Shown: positions 36,866-46,401 of the stretch, one piece after another
Numbering within the stretch: position 1 is the stretch's first letter
How the letters are laid out: each line of letters opens with the position of its first letter
Assembly (NCBI GenBank): GCA_027487775.1
Contig: JAIYCY010000007.1
Span: 1 to 64,000 of the forward strand
Direction of reading: 5' to 3'
Origin: Planctomycetaceae bacterium
GTDB lineage: Bacteria; Planctomycetota; Phycisphaerae; Tepidisphaerales; Tepidisphaeraceae
DNA length: 64,000 nt
Program-made: the position numbers and the translations under genes
The notes under the pieces: generated by a model
The model's database searches: none
What the model was told of the DNA's origin: nothing
The model's input: only the letters and a program-made list of their open reading frames with translations

Positions 36866-39800
36866 TCACCTGCGTCGGCGACGAACAAGAGTCAGACCCA
36901 GACCCGCCACAACTGCCAGCGTTCCGGGTTCAGGCACCATCGATTGAGCCAAAGCCCAGTCTGTCTCGAACGACGAGGTGATGAAGCTCGATCCGTAGTT
37001 ACGAGCCAGCGCCAGCAGATCGGGGAACCCGACCGCCGCGTCGTAGTCACTATCGCCCATGCTCCACACCGCTCCCGATGTGGTGTTGTAATTCCGCGCG
37101 AGGGCGAGCAGATCGCTGAAGTTCACGTTACCGTCGAGATTGGTATCGCCGGGCAGCGTCAGCGCGACCTCCACCTGCGACGCACCGACATTGTCGATCC
37201 ATCCAATGAGCTGACTGCCCGAAAGGCTCGTCGATCGGATCAGACCCGATGAGAACTTCGCGGTCTGGTCGAAGCCCGCATCCAGAATCCCCGCCACCTG
37301 TGCGACAAGCGCGGCTTGGGTCGTCCCGTCATACTTCAACACCAACTTTCCGCCCTGCAGATCTGCCCCGCCTGGCGAAGTCACAACCGAGCCGCCCCTC
37401 ACCGGCTCCTGCGCGGCAATGCCGAGCACCAGCGTGCCCCCCTGCACGCTGGTCCCACCCTTATAGGTGTTGGCTCCGTTGAGCGTGAGGGTTCCCGTGC
37501 CGACTTTCGTGATGCTCACCGGAAGCTCCGTCGCGCCCTGTGCCCCGTCGATGATCACACCGTCGAATGTCGACGTGGTTGCGGTGCCTCCGATGCGATA
37601 CTCGACCGTGCTGCCCGTTCCGCTGCTCTGGTGACCACGAAGAATCCCCGTGCCAGTCAGACCGGCAAACTGTGCCACCACGGGCGATGCGTTGATCGTT
37701 CCCACCGATCCACCCGCCCCAATGTTGAGCGTCATCAACGGCCCGCCGCTTGTCACGCTCGAAAGACGTGCGACGATTTGATCGCCCACGCTCAACGTTC
37801 CGGCGAAGCCGGACATGTTGCTACTGATATCCAAACCCTTGCCGCTGCCGAGGTCTTCGTTCACCAACGCGAGCGTGCCCGTACCGGTGATCGCGCCGCT
37901 CAGGATCGTCTGTCTCGCAATTGCAGAGGTGTTGGCGGTGACCAACGTGTTGCTGCCCGTGATGTTAAGCGGATTGGCGATCGTCACGTTGCCGCCCGTC
38001 GGTGTGACGGCACGAAGCGTTCCGCCTGCGAGGCTGACCGTGCCCAGACCCAGATTGACTCCGCCGGCTGTCTGTGCGTCGACGGTTCCGCCCTCAATGC
38101 GGAGGCCTCCTGTGAAGTTGTTGGCGGATGTGTTGAGCGTCAGCCTGCCGGAGCCCCTCTTGGTCAGCGATCCGCTGCCGTTAAGACCACCCGTGCCGCT
38201 GAAGGCGTAATCCGTGCTGTTGTCGACAAGAACACTCGCGGGGGCGAGTGAACCGTTCAACACCACCCCAAAGCTCGTTGCTGAATCATTGAACGTCACC
38301 GCATCAAGCTGAAAGAACTTGTCCGGCGAACCGCCATTGAGCCAGTTGCTCGTGTTGTTGATGTTCCAGTTGCCGTCCACGTTGCCATTCCAGACGAGCG
38401 ACGCGCCAGTGACAGACGTGACGTCGAGCTGCAACGCGTTGCCATTGACCACCAGTGCAGGCGGCGTGCCGCGGGCACCAAAGTTCACCGCAAGATTGCT
38501 CGCCAGACCGCTAAACCCGCCCGCGGACGTCAGGAGCGTATAGGTGCCGACGCTCAGTCCGCCCTGCAGACCCAGATTGATCGTGCCGGCGTTCAACGCT
38601 GTCGTACCCGACACGGTGATCAGATCGTTCGTACCACCGACGGTCAGATTAGGCGACAGTTCGAGATTCAACGCGCCCCCGCCGAGCGTGAGGTTGCCCG
38701 TGAAGGCGAGCGTTCCCGAGCCGAGCAGCGTGCCGACCGTGATCGCGCCATTCCCATGGCTGTAATCACCGAGAACATTCGCAGGTGTAGCACCCGCCGC
38801 CGAGACGACCGTCTGCCCCGCCGCGGTGCCGTAGCTCGTTGCGGTCGAGACATCGAACGTCGCGCCGCCGGCTATGTTGATCGTCGGCGAACTCGCCAGC
38901 GTCGCACCACCGTCCAGCTTCAGCGTCCCAGCATTGATGTTGGTCGCAAGCGTGTAACTGTTCGAGCCGCTCAGCGTCAGCACTCCGGTTCCCACCTTCG
39001 TCAGTGACATCGATCCCTGGATCGATCCCGCAAACGTCGTATTGCTGTTGAGCTTGCCTACACTCAGCGTGCCGCTGGTGGAGGAGCCCGATGCCGGGAC
39101 AATGATGCCCGCTGAAGTGCTCGCAAGAGATCCCATTTGGATCGTGCCGTTCGTGCCGAAACGCGGATAAACCTTCATCAGACCGCCACTGACGGCACTA
39201 AGCGAGACCGCAGCGTTGCTCCAATCGCCGTTGAAGGTCCCTCCGTTGGGAACCAATCGCAGGCCGCTCGGATGTGTCGCGCTCGTCGAAGTCCCAAACA
39301 GATTGATCACGCCGTTGAAGCCCGTCCAGTTTCCGTTGATGTCGGTACGCGAGTCGTTCGTGTTCGCAGCGATACCAGATCCGTTGGTCGACGGCACGTT
39401 CATGTTCACCGTGCCGGAACCGGTGTTGATACCGCCCGTCCCGGCGCTTCCGCCTCCGCCCAAAGCCGCGCGGAAATGCGTGTTGAGGGTCGCTGTCGTG
39501 CCGCTTCCAAAGTTGAAGTTCGTCACCGTCACCGTGCTCGAACCGTTGGAGGCGGTAAATGTGCCGTTGCCGGTGAAGGTCATGTTCGACAGCGTTCGGC
39601 TTGCCGATCCATCAATCACCAACGCCGCGCCATTGGAAAAGGTGAACGCACCATTGGCCGGAATGTTGGTCGGACTCGTAAATCGCAAAGTCCCGCCCGC
39701 TACATTCACCGTACCGGTGTAGGAGTTCACACCACTGAGTGTGAGTTGACCCGCACCAAGCTTGGTGAAGCCCGATGTGCCCGCAACAGTCGTGGAAATC

Positions 39801-40222
39801 GTCGCGACTCTTGTACCACCTAATCCGTTGACGGTGATCGCAGGCGCACTGCCCGCAAGGGTCAGAATGTTGCCGGCGTTGCCGTTGTTGGCCAGCGTCC
39901 AACCTGCTGCGCTGGCGGTGTCAGTGTCGCCGAACACCAGGCTTCCGATCGTTTGCGGCTCGGACAGATTCACCGTGACGTCGGCGAGCAAATTGAGCGT
40001 GCTGAAGTCGGCGAGCGAGTTCGCGCCGCTCGCGACCGTTCCGCCGGCCCAGTTGCCAGTGTCGGCTGCAGACCACAAACCGCCGGCGGCGTTTGTCCAG
40101 ACCCCATCCGCCCCCGACGCGACCGCGGGCAGGCCCGCGAGCACAACCGCCGCGGCCATCGCGACACGCCGGCGACTCACACTCAATACCGGACACGTGT
40201 GTTTGTTCTTCATTTGACGCAT
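36866..40222 (-). CDS. Secreted beta-strand-repeat protein with dockerin and PEP-CTERM
   Basis: The start at 40222 is preceded by GGAGGAG at eight bases, favoured over a longer frame. The signal peptide is MAAAVVLAGLPAVASGA after an Arg-rich start. Most of the 1,118 residues are autotransporter-associated beta-strand repeats: FTKLGAGQLTLSGVNSYTG, LTKVGTGVLTLSGSNSY and ITKVGTGTLTLNGANTYKGG. Two dockerin repeats are at about 1022-1080 (GDTNLDGNVNFSDLLALARNYN and a degenerate copy), and VPEPGTLAVVAGLGLTL plus RRRRR is a clear PEP-CTERM tail. It is downstream of the symporter by 61 bp on the same strand. It probably displays or binds glycan at the surface; no catalytic domain seen. Confidence 0.82.
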   Translation of the reverse strand: MRQMKNKHTCPVLSVSRRRVAMAAAVVLAGLPAVASGADGVWTNAAGGLWSAADTGNWAGGTVASGANSLADFSTLNLLADVTVNLSEPQTIGSLVFGDTDTASAAGWTLANNGNAGNILTLAGSAPAITVNGLGGTRVATISTTVAGTSGFTKLGAGQLTLSGVNSYTGTVNVAGGTLRFTSPTNIPANGAFTFSNGAALVIDGSASRTLSNMTFTGNGTFTASNGSSTVTVTNFNFGSGTTATLNTHFRAALGGGGSAGTGGINTGSGTVNMNVPSTNGSGIAANTNDSRTDINGNWTGFNGVINLFGTSTSATHPSGLRLVPNGGTFNGDWSNAAVSLSAVSGGLMKVYPRFGTNGTIQMGSLASTSAGIIVPASGSSTSGTLSVGKLNSNTTFAGSIQGSMSLTKVGTGVLTLSGSNSYTLATNINAGTLKLDGGATLASSPTINIAGGATFDVSTATSYGTAAGQTVVSAAGATPANVLGDYSHGNGAITVGTLLGSGTLAFTGNLTLGGGALNLELSPNLTVGGTNDLITVSGTTALNAGTINLGLQGGLSVGTYTLLTSAGGFSGLASNLAVNFGARGTPPALVVNGNALQLDVTSVTGASLVWNGNVDGNWNINNTSNWLNGGSPDKFFQLDAVTFNDSATSFGVVLNGSLAPASVLVDNSTDYAFSGTGGLNGSGSLTKRGSGRLTLNTSANNFTGGLRIEGGTVDAQTAGGVNLGLGTVSLAGGTLRAVTPTGGNVTIANPLNITGSNTLVTANTSAIARQTILSGAITGTGTLALVNEDLGSGKGLDISSNMSGFAGTLSVGDQIVARLSSVTSGGPLMTLNIGAGGSVGTINASPVVAQFAGLTGTGILRGHQSSGTGSTVEYRIGGTATTSTFDGVIIDGAQGATELPVSITKVGTGTLTLNGANTYKGGTSVQGGTLVLGIAAQEPVRGGSVVTSPGGADLQGGKLVLKYDGTTQAALVAQVAGILDAGFDQTAKFSSGLIRSTSLSGSQLIGWIDNVGASQVEVALTLPGDTNLDGNVNFSDLLALARNYNTTSGAVWSMGDSDYDAAVGFPDLLALARNYGSSFITSSFETDWALAQSMVPEPGTLAVVAGLGLTLVRRRRR

Positions 40223-40283
40223 GACTCTTCTCCTCCAAAAAAGAAACCGGGAATTCTCCCTACAACTCAACACAGTGGCGCGC

Positions 40284-42005
40284 TTACCAAAACACGCCGT
40301 AAAGAACCACAAATATAACCAAAACCACGCTCGCCAATACGCGGAAATCCATCACCCAGGGCCTTGCAATCGGCCCCCGGATCGGCTCGGACCACCGGCT
40401 CCAAATCAACGCCTCAGCCTCAGGCTTCAATGGCTCGGGCATCGCGAACGACGCAGGAATCATCACCAGCAAACAACCAAGAAACAGGATGAACGAGGTG
40501 ATCATGAAGTTCATCGAATAAAGCTTGAACCAATCGCCCAGAAACGCTCCAAGACCCAGCAACCCGCCAATCAGCAACGTCAACAGCGCCGCCCGTCCGC
40601 TCGCCCGACGCCAAAACACGCCAAGCAAAAACACCGTCGTAATCGGCGGAGCAAGATAGGCAATCATGCTGTTGATGCCCTGAAACAACGTGTCGTAATG
40701 CCCGAAAATCGGCGAAATGACAATCGCCAGGACAGTCGCCAACGCTGTCGTGATCCGCCCGACACGCACCAGCGATGCCTCGCTCGTCGAAGGCCGCGTT
40801 CGCTTGACGATGTCATACGCGACCAGCGTCGCTGTCGAATTCAACGCCGCCGAACACGTCTGCATCGCAGCGGCGAGAAGTGCAGCAATCACCAAGCCCT
40901 TCAAACCGATCGGAAGAAGCTGCGATATCAAAAACGTGTAGGTGTCCTTCGCGCTCGCAGGCGCCTCACCGCCGAACGCGCCCTGCTGAACCAATGCCAA
41001 ACAAAGCGTGCCCGGCAACACGAAAATGAACACCGGAAGAATCTTTAACGCCGCACAAAACAGCGGCCCCACCCGGGCGTGATGCTCGTTCTTCGCCGCC
41101 AAAACCCGCTGAACGATCGTCTGATCACAGCACCAATACCAAATGCCAATCACCGGATAACCCAAAAGCACCGCATACCACGGCATGCCCGATGCATCCC
41201 CTGCCGATCGAGCCATGTCCAAAAAGTTGGCTGTCGACCATGTGACCTTCTCAGAACCCTCGGCGTCTGCCAAAGGATGCGGCTGCGTCGCCAGCGTCGC
41301 CGCCATCGCGTCCCATCCACCGACCTTCCAATACGCCAGCAGCGTCACGCACATCGCACCAATCAACAGCAGAACGGTCTGAATGCTCTCGGTCCAAACA
41401 ACCGCCAACAGTCCGCCCACCAGGGTGTAGATCCCCGTCAGCACACCCAGCACGATCACGAAAAACATCAACGCATCAATCCCCAAAATCGTGTGCCCGA
41501 TCGGAATGCCCAGCACCCCACGCAACACCCAGGCAGCCGTGTACAACGCCACGCCGATGTGCAGCACAATCGCCGAAATGATCGAGATAAACGACAGCCA
41601 GTCACGACATCGACGATTAAAACGCCTCTCCAGAAAATCGGGCAGCGTTGCCACTCGCGATCGCAAATAGAGCGGCGCGAAAAACAACGCGAGCAACACC
41701 AACGTGAAACCCGCCATCCACTCGAAATTGCCAAACACCAAGCCGAACTTGTATGCCGACTCCGCCAAACTCACGAGGTGAACCGTCGAGATGTTGGCTG
41801 CAAACATCGCCAGCCCTATCATCGGCCAACGCAAATTCCCGTCCGCCAGGAAGTATTGCTTGCCACTGCTACTAGTTCGCCGACGAAAACCCGCTGCTAT
41901 GCCAATCGCAAAAACGATCAACGCATAGGCAATTACGATCGCCCAATCGATCCCGGAAATGGCAGAATGGCTTTGCGACAAGATCATCAAATCATCCCAC
42001 TGCAT
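40284..42005 (-). CDS. Sodium:solute symporter (SSS family), probable sugar transporter
   Basis: The protein has 573 residues with about 13-14 hydrophobic helices and SSS features: an N-terminal DWAIVIAYALIVFAIGI helix, KQYFLADGNLRWPMIGLAMFAANIST, and GGLLAVVWTESIQTVLLLIGA. Relatives import sugars with sodium across the inner membrane. The best ribosome-binding context may belong to the in-frame ATG at 41987 (GGGA seven bases upstream) rather than 42005. It is divergent from the GntR regulator, with the locus motif in between, and is the only transporter in the locus, so L-fucose or another released monosaccharide is the likely cargo (inference). Confidence 0.85.
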   Translation of the reverse strand: MQWDDLMILSQSHSAISGIDWAIVIAYALIVFAIGIAAGFRRRTSSSGKQYFLADGNLRWPMIGLAMFAANISTVHLVSLAESAYKFGLVFGNFEWMAGFTLVLLALFFAPLYLRSRVATLPDFLERRFNRRCRDWLSFISIISAIVLHIGVALYTAAWVLRGVLGIPIGHTILGIDALMFFVIVLGVLTGIYTLVGGLLAVVWTESIQTVLLLIGAMCVTLLAYWKVGGWDAMAATLATQPHPLADAEGSEKVTWSTANFLDMARSAGDASGMPWYAVLLGYPVIGIWYWCCDQTIVQRVLAAKNEHHARVGPLFCAALKILPVFIFVLPGTLCLALVQQGAFGGEAPASAKDTYTFLISQLLPIGLKGLVIAALLAAAMQTCSAALNSTATLVAYDIVKRTRPSTSEASLVRVGRITTALATVLAIVISPIFGHYDTLFQGINSMIAYLAPPITTVFLLGVFWRRASGRAALLTLLIGGLLGLGAFLGDWFKLYSMNFMITSFILFLGCLLVMIPASFAMPEPLKPEAEALIWSRWSEPIRGPIARPWVMDFRVLASVVLVIFVVLYGVFW

Positions 42006-42326
42006 AGCGCCGCGATCGGCGACAAATATGCGATCAACACGAAACCGACGACCAGCCGTCCCTCGGCCCCGCGGAAACTCCCTCCGTGCCCGCAGCTAGC
42101 AAACAGGCCTGCAACCCAATCCTCATGCCGATTCGGCCCGAGTCGCTTATGATGTCCCATGCGTGGATAGAACCGGCCACATCCTCGTGACTGACGTGAC
42201 AACTGAACCACTTACGTATCTCCGCATGCGAGCCGGCATCAACCGAGCTATCATCAAAGCTGACGAAATAAGATGGACAGATGTCTGTTGTATGATGTAT
42301 AATGGCTCACGAAAGGCGATGTGTCA
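42006..42326. other. Divergent intergenic region between symporter and GntR regulator
   Basis: This 321-bp stretch holds the promoters of both flanking genes. The locus motif at 42287-42303 faces the GntR gene. I see no second copy facing the symporter, and no coding region. Confidence 0.4.
42274..42303 (+). promoter_or_regulatory. Promoter with locus operator motif upstream of the GntR gene
   Basis: GTTGTATGATGTATAAT at 42287-42303 ends in a perfect -10 (TATAAT), and TGGACA at 42274-42279 gives a -35 with an 18-base spacer. It is 23 bp before the start, so the motif overlaps the core promoter, which fits autorepression. Confidence 0.6.
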
Positions 42327-43079
42327 ATGCAATCTGAGATCATGCCGCTGAAATCTCCGGGCAAGCTCGGGGAGCGGGTTCGACTTGAACTGGAGTCGAT
42401 GATTCTTACCGGCAGAGTCAAAGTCAATCAGCAACTGCCGACCGAAACCGAACTTGCCGCTCAATTCGGCGTGAGTCGAACCGTCATCCGGGAAGCCATC
42501 GGACGACTCGAGGCTCAAGGACTCGTCCAAGCTCGAATCGGTAGCGGAAGCTTCGTCATCCCATTCGAACTCAACGAAATCAAATCCGCCGTCACCCGAT
42601 TCGCAAGGCTCAACACGCAGCGGGACATCTTCCTTAACCTACTCGACTTGCGCGCCGTCATCGAAAGCGAAACCGTCGCGCGACTCGCAAAATCACGCGA
42701 GCAAGCCGCCATCCAACTCATGCAGGATGCCCTCACTCGCATGCGAAACAGCAAAGACGACCTGACCGCCCTCGCCAAGGCAGATATCGACTTCCACCTC
42801 GCCATCGCCAGCGCCTCCAAAAACCCCCTCTTTACCGCAATCCTCGAACCACTCAAACAACTCGGACGGTACTTCGGTCTCAAAACCTACACCAATCGCG
42901 AAGTCATCGACCGAACCTGCGATGAACACGGCCTCGTAACGTCGGCCATCCTCGCGGGTGACGAAGACGCCGCCATCTTCGCCATTCGCGCCCATATCGA
43001 TTCCTCTCGCAGAAACTATCTCGAAATCCTCGACTCCGACCCCGATCAGGCACGTGACGCCCAATCCGGCATCCCATAA
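42327..43079 (+). CDS. GntR-family regulator, FadR subfamily
   Basis: The protein has about 250 residues. Residues about 10-75 are the GntR winged helix (GERVRLELESMILTGRVKVNQQLPTE, then LAAQFGVSRTVIREAIGRLEAQGLV, RIGSGSFV). Residues about 90-225 form the FCD ligand-binding domain (LLDLRAVIESETVARLA, DIDFHLAIASASKNPLF, DEHGLVTSAILAGDEDAA), where the D/H residues usually hold a metal. FadR-type GntR proteins sense sugar acids and similar acids. It sits in the middle of the locus and heads the unit with the next two glycoside hydrolases. A GTG at 42321 is an alternative start. It is the best candidate to read the shared operator motif. Confidence 0.88.
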   Translation: MQSEIMPLKSPGKLGERVRLELESMILTGRVKVNQQLPTETELAAQFGVSRTVIREAIGRLEAQGLVQARIGSGSFVIPFELNEIKSAVTRFARLNTQRDIFLNLLDLRAVIESETVARLAKSREQAAIQLMQDALTRMRNSKDDLTALAKADIDFHLAIASASKNPLFTAILEPLKQLGRYFGLKTYTNREVIDRTCDEHGLVTSAILAGDEDAAIFAIRAHIDSSRRNYLEILDSDPDQARDAQSGIP

Positions 43080-43130
43080 ACAAGGATGCGCGACGTCGGG
43101 GCCGGAAAGGCCAAATCAGGATACATCCCT

Positions 43131-44297
43131 ATGCTCGCTCACCGAAAAATCAGTCGGATCACGGGACGCCTGACCGCGACATTGCTCATCGCAGCAGCAA
43201 TGCAAACCTCCATTTCACCGGCTGCGATCTCCAACGAGGATGCCAAAGTGCAGAGCCCATCGCACACAGACGCCCCGCCAGTTCAACGAATCTCCGCCAT
43301 CGCCGCCGGCCTGCAATTCATCGGGCCGGCGGTCAGCGAATCCGATTACTTCGTCTGGTGCACTTCCCCCATCGAAGATGATGCCGGCAAAACACACCTC
43401 TTCGTCTCTCGCTGGCCTAAACAATACCGAATGAACGGCTGGCGAACGCACTGCGAAATCGCCCACTACGTCGGCGATTCACCCGAAGGCCCCTTCGTAT
43501 TCAAAGACATCGCTATCCCCGCCAATCCCGATGCCCTGTGGAACAACTCCATACACAACCCCTCCATCAGGCGAGTCGGAAACCGATACATCCTCTACTA
43601 CATCTCCTTCGATCGCAGGCCCTCTCCAGAACTCGACGCCGGCCGAGGACCCAACTTCCTCGGAATGGCCATCGCAGACTCACCCTACGGGCCTTGGACC
43701 GTCATCACCGACAAGGACCCTCTCTTCAAACCCTCCAACGATCCCAATCACTGGTCGTTCGGTGACTGGCAATGCAACAATCCGACCATGCTCGAACACG
43801 AAGGCAAGTTTTACCTCTACTTCCGCGGCGGAAAGAGGTATCGCGATCGCCCGAGCTACGCCTACGCCTATGCAGTGGCAGACCAAGTCGAAGGACCCTA
43901 CAAAATGGCCGACGATGTCTGCATGGAAAACATCGACAAGGTCGAAGACGCTACCGCATTCATCTGGGACGGAAAGTTCTGCCTGCTCACCACCGACAAC
44001 TACGGCAAACACACCGGCACACCCGGCTATGGAATCCTCTGGATCTCCGATCGGCCTGATGAATTCAAACTCGCTGACGCACAAGTCGGCTACCTGCTCT
44101 CCTCCGACTACAACAAATCCTTCGACCCCGCCAAGGTCAAACGACACTACGGACGCGATTTCAAATTCGAACGACCCGGCATCCTCATGCGAAACGGAAA
44201 GCCCGCCTACTTCTATGGCTCGACCGGCTTCAACTTCAACGGCGGAGATGCGCCCGAAAGCTACGTACTGAAAATCAATCTCCCAGAATCAGATTGA
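43131..44297 (+). CDS. Secreted GH43/GH117-like beta-propeller glycoside hydrolase
   Basis: The start at 43131 is favoured by AGGA upstream and by the signal peptide MLAHRKISRITGRLTATLLIAAAMQTSISPAA; an in-frame ATG at 43086 lacks spacing for a ribosome site. Propeller blades are visible: YFVWCTSPIEDDAGKTHLFVSRW, WNNSIHNPSIRRVGNRYILYYIS, CNNPTMLEHEGKFYLYFRG and VEDATAFIWDGKFCLLTTDN. Such proteins are annotated in the GH43/62/32/68/117/130 superfamily. It is 51 bp after the GntR gene and 67 bp before the GH29 gene. Secreted oligosaccharide hydrolase likely; substrate unknown. 388 residues. Confidence 0.7.
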   Translation: MLAHRKISRITGRLTATLLIAAAMQTSISPAAISNEDAKVQSPSHTDAPPVQRISAIAAGLQFIGPAVSESDYFVWCTSPIEDDAGKTHLFVSRWPKQYRMNGWRTHCEIAHYVGDSPEGPFVFKDIAIPANPDALWNNSIHNPSIRRVGNRYILYYISFDRRPSPELDAGRGPNFLGMAIADSPYGPWTVITDKDPLFKPSNDPNHWSFGDWQCNNPTMLEHEGKFYLYFRGGKRYRDRPSYAYAYAVADQVEGPYKMADDVCMENIDKVEDATAFIWDGKFCLLTTDNYGKHTGTPGYGILWISDRPDEFKLADAQVGYLLSSDYNKSFDPAKVKRHYGRDFKFERPGILMRNGKPAYFYGSTGFNFNGGDAPESYVLKINLPESD

Positions 44298-44364
44298 TCG
44301 ACGATCTCCCCCCAATTCAACCCATTCCACTCCCATGACCCAAGAGTCTCCACACGGAGCTTCG

Positions 44365-46035
44365 ATGACCTCTCATTCCCATATCGAATTGATCCTCGCA
44401 CTCTCCGCCGCCTTCACTTTCGTCGCCGCTGCAGCCGCGATCTCCACAAACGGAAACCCGCCCGCGAGCCTTTCGCCGCCCATGCCCATCCCAGAACCGA
44501 CCCATCCCGCCCTACCAATCCCCAATCACATCGAAATCACCGACGGTCCCTTTCAACCGACAACCGAAAGCCTCAAGCAATACGAATGTCCAGAATGGTT
44601 CCGCGACGCCAAATTCGGAATCTGGTCACACTGGGGGCCCCAATCCGTACCCATGCAGGACGGATGGTACGCACGCGGAATGTATGTCCAGGGACATCCA
44701 GCCTACCAACTGCATATCGAAAAATTCGGCCACCCCTCTGTCTTTGGCTTCAAGGACATCATCCAACTCTGGAAAGCCGAAAAATTCGACCCCGAGCATT
44801 GCATGGACCTCTACCAACGGGCCGGCGCACGCTACTTCGTCACCATGGGCGCTCATCACGACAACTACGACCTGTGGATGTCCAAATATCACAAATGGAA
44901 CTCCGTCAACTACGGACCACGTCGCGATATCGTCGGCATCTGGCGCGACCTCGCAAAACAACGCGGAATCCGGTTCGGCGTGAGCGAACACATCGCTCGT
45001 AGCTACAGCTGGTTCAATACCAGCCACGGCTCAGACAAAACCGGCCCACTCGCCGGCGTGCCCTATGACGGAAACGATCCCGCCTACCAAGACCTCTACT
45101 TCGCACCCCACGACGACAGCCGCGCCACCTATCCCATCAACGCGCCCGAACACGTCCAACGAAACTGGTACTGGCGCATGAAAGACCTCATCGAAACCTA
45201 CAACCCCGACCTCGTCTACACCGACGGGGCAATACCCTTCGGCGACATCGGAAGAGCCATGCTCGCCAACTACTACAACCACAACCTCAAACACAACAAC
45301 GGAAAACTCCAGGCCGTCTACAACATCAAAAACATCCGAGACCACGGCGAATACATCGAAGGCGCCGCAGTTCAAGATGTCGAACGCCACCGACTCCACA
45401 ACATCAATCCCTCTCCATGGCAAACCTGCAACTCAACAGGACCATGGTTCTACAACGCAGGCATCGACTACGCCCAACAAGGCCGCATCAGCATCCATAT
45501 GCTCATCGATATCGTCAGCAAGAACGGAAATCTGCTACTCAACGTCCCTCAACGACCCGACGGCTCCTTCGACCCGGAAGCTGAACAAATGCTCCGTGAT
45601 ATCGGACATTGGATGGACATCAACGGCGAAGCCATCTACGCCACACGCCCTTACCGCATCTTCGGCGAGGGAGCATCACTCCCCACCCCAACAGACTCCA
45701 CCTCCGCCAACCACAACGATCCAACTAAACCCACCCCACAAATCAACAAAGTCGACAAATCACTCCCCATCTTCACCGCCAACGACCTCCGCTTCACTCA
45801 ATCTAAAGACGGAAACACCCTCTATCTCTTTTGCCTCGGCCGACCCACCAATTCCGTACGCGTGCTCGCCCTCGGATACCAACAAGCCCCCGACCTGAAC
45901 TTCAAATCCGTCGAACTGCTCGGCGAGTCCCAAAATCTCTCCTGGACCCGCACCGACGAAGCACTCAACATCCAAACACCCGAAAATCTGCCCGATCGAC
46001 CCGCTTTCGCCTTCAAAATCCGCCTGCGCCACTGA
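44365..46035 (+). CDS. GH29 alpha-L-fucosidase
   Basis: It cleaves terminal alpha-L-fucose. The start at 44365 has GGAG at six bases; a hydrophobic signal segment follows (IELILALSAAFTFVAAAAA). The GH29 catalytic domain spans about 65-435: FRDAKFGIWSHWGP, ARYFVTMGAHHDNYDLW, GIRFGVSEH, and PDLVYTDGAIPF with D287 as the likely nucleophile; SKNGNLLLNVPQRPDGS closes the barrel. A Pro/Thr-rich insert precedes a small C-terminal beta domain, typical of the family. 556 residues. With the GH95 enzyme it argues that fucose is a main target of the locus. Confidence 0.9.
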   Translation: MTSHSHIELILALSAAFTFVAAAAAISTNGNPPASLSPPMPIPEPTHPALPIPNHIEITDGPFQPTTESLKQYECPEWFRDAKFGIWSHWGPQSVPMQDGWYARGMYVQGHPAYQLHIEKFGHPSVFGFKDIIQLWKAEKFDPEHCMDLYQRAGARYFVTMGAHHDNYDLWMSKYHKWNSVNYGPRRDIVGIWRDLAKQRGIRFGVSEHIARSYSWFNTSHGSDKTGPLAGVPYDGNDPAYQDLYFAPHDDSRATYPINAPEHVQRNWYWRMKDLIETYNPDLVYTDGAIPFGDIGRAMLANYYNHNLKHNNGKLQAVYNIKNIRDHGEYIEGAAVQDVERHRLHNINPSPWQTCNSTGPWFYNAGIDYAQQGRISIHMLIDIVSKNGNLLLNVPQRPDGSFDPEAEQMLRDIGHWMDINGEAIYATRPYRIFGEGASLPTPTDSTSANHNDPTKPTPQINKVDKSLPIFTANDLRFTQSKDGNTLYLFCLGRPTNSVRVLALGYQQAPDLNFKSVELLGESQNLSWTRTDEALNIQTPENLPDRPAFAFKIRLRH

Positions 46036-46401
46036 TGACCCTTCACGGCTACTCTAACGACTCATCCAACCGAACGATCAGACCAGCTCCCAAAACGTCT
46101 CACGCCGGATTCAAATTGTAACTGCCTTCCGAGACAACATTTGCTTGAGGAACGTCGACGCGAGACCCCTCTCGACCTTGAACTCAACCAACCCACCCGA
46201 CCGCCCGATCGGAATCTTCCCAAAAATCACTATTGCCAAAAGTTGTATGATGTATAACATGAGACGAGGAGCCGCCAGGCCAGCGGAGGCCTGCTGCTCG
46301 TGGACCATCACGAATCATCGCCCGGCGCAACCGGTTCGCGACGATCACTCGAGCCCTCACACAAGCCCTTCCCATGGATTCAACGAAGAACGAGGTCTGA
46401 C
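46036..46401. other. Intergenic region, 366 bp, upstream of the pseudopilin gene
   Basis: It holds the locus motif at 46242-46258 and a roughly 140-base leader with a 6-bp hairpin (CAGGCC 46276-46281, GGCCTG 46288-46293). No coding region is supported. Confidence 0.4.
46233..46258 (+). promoter_or_regulatory. Promoter/operator motif upstream of the pseudopilin gene
   Basis: GTTGTATGATGTATAAC at 46242-46258 differs from the GntR-gene copy only in its last base. A TTGCCA at 46233-46238 is the nearest -35-like hexamer, with an unusually short 14-base spacer. It lies 144 bp before the start. Confidence 0.55.
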
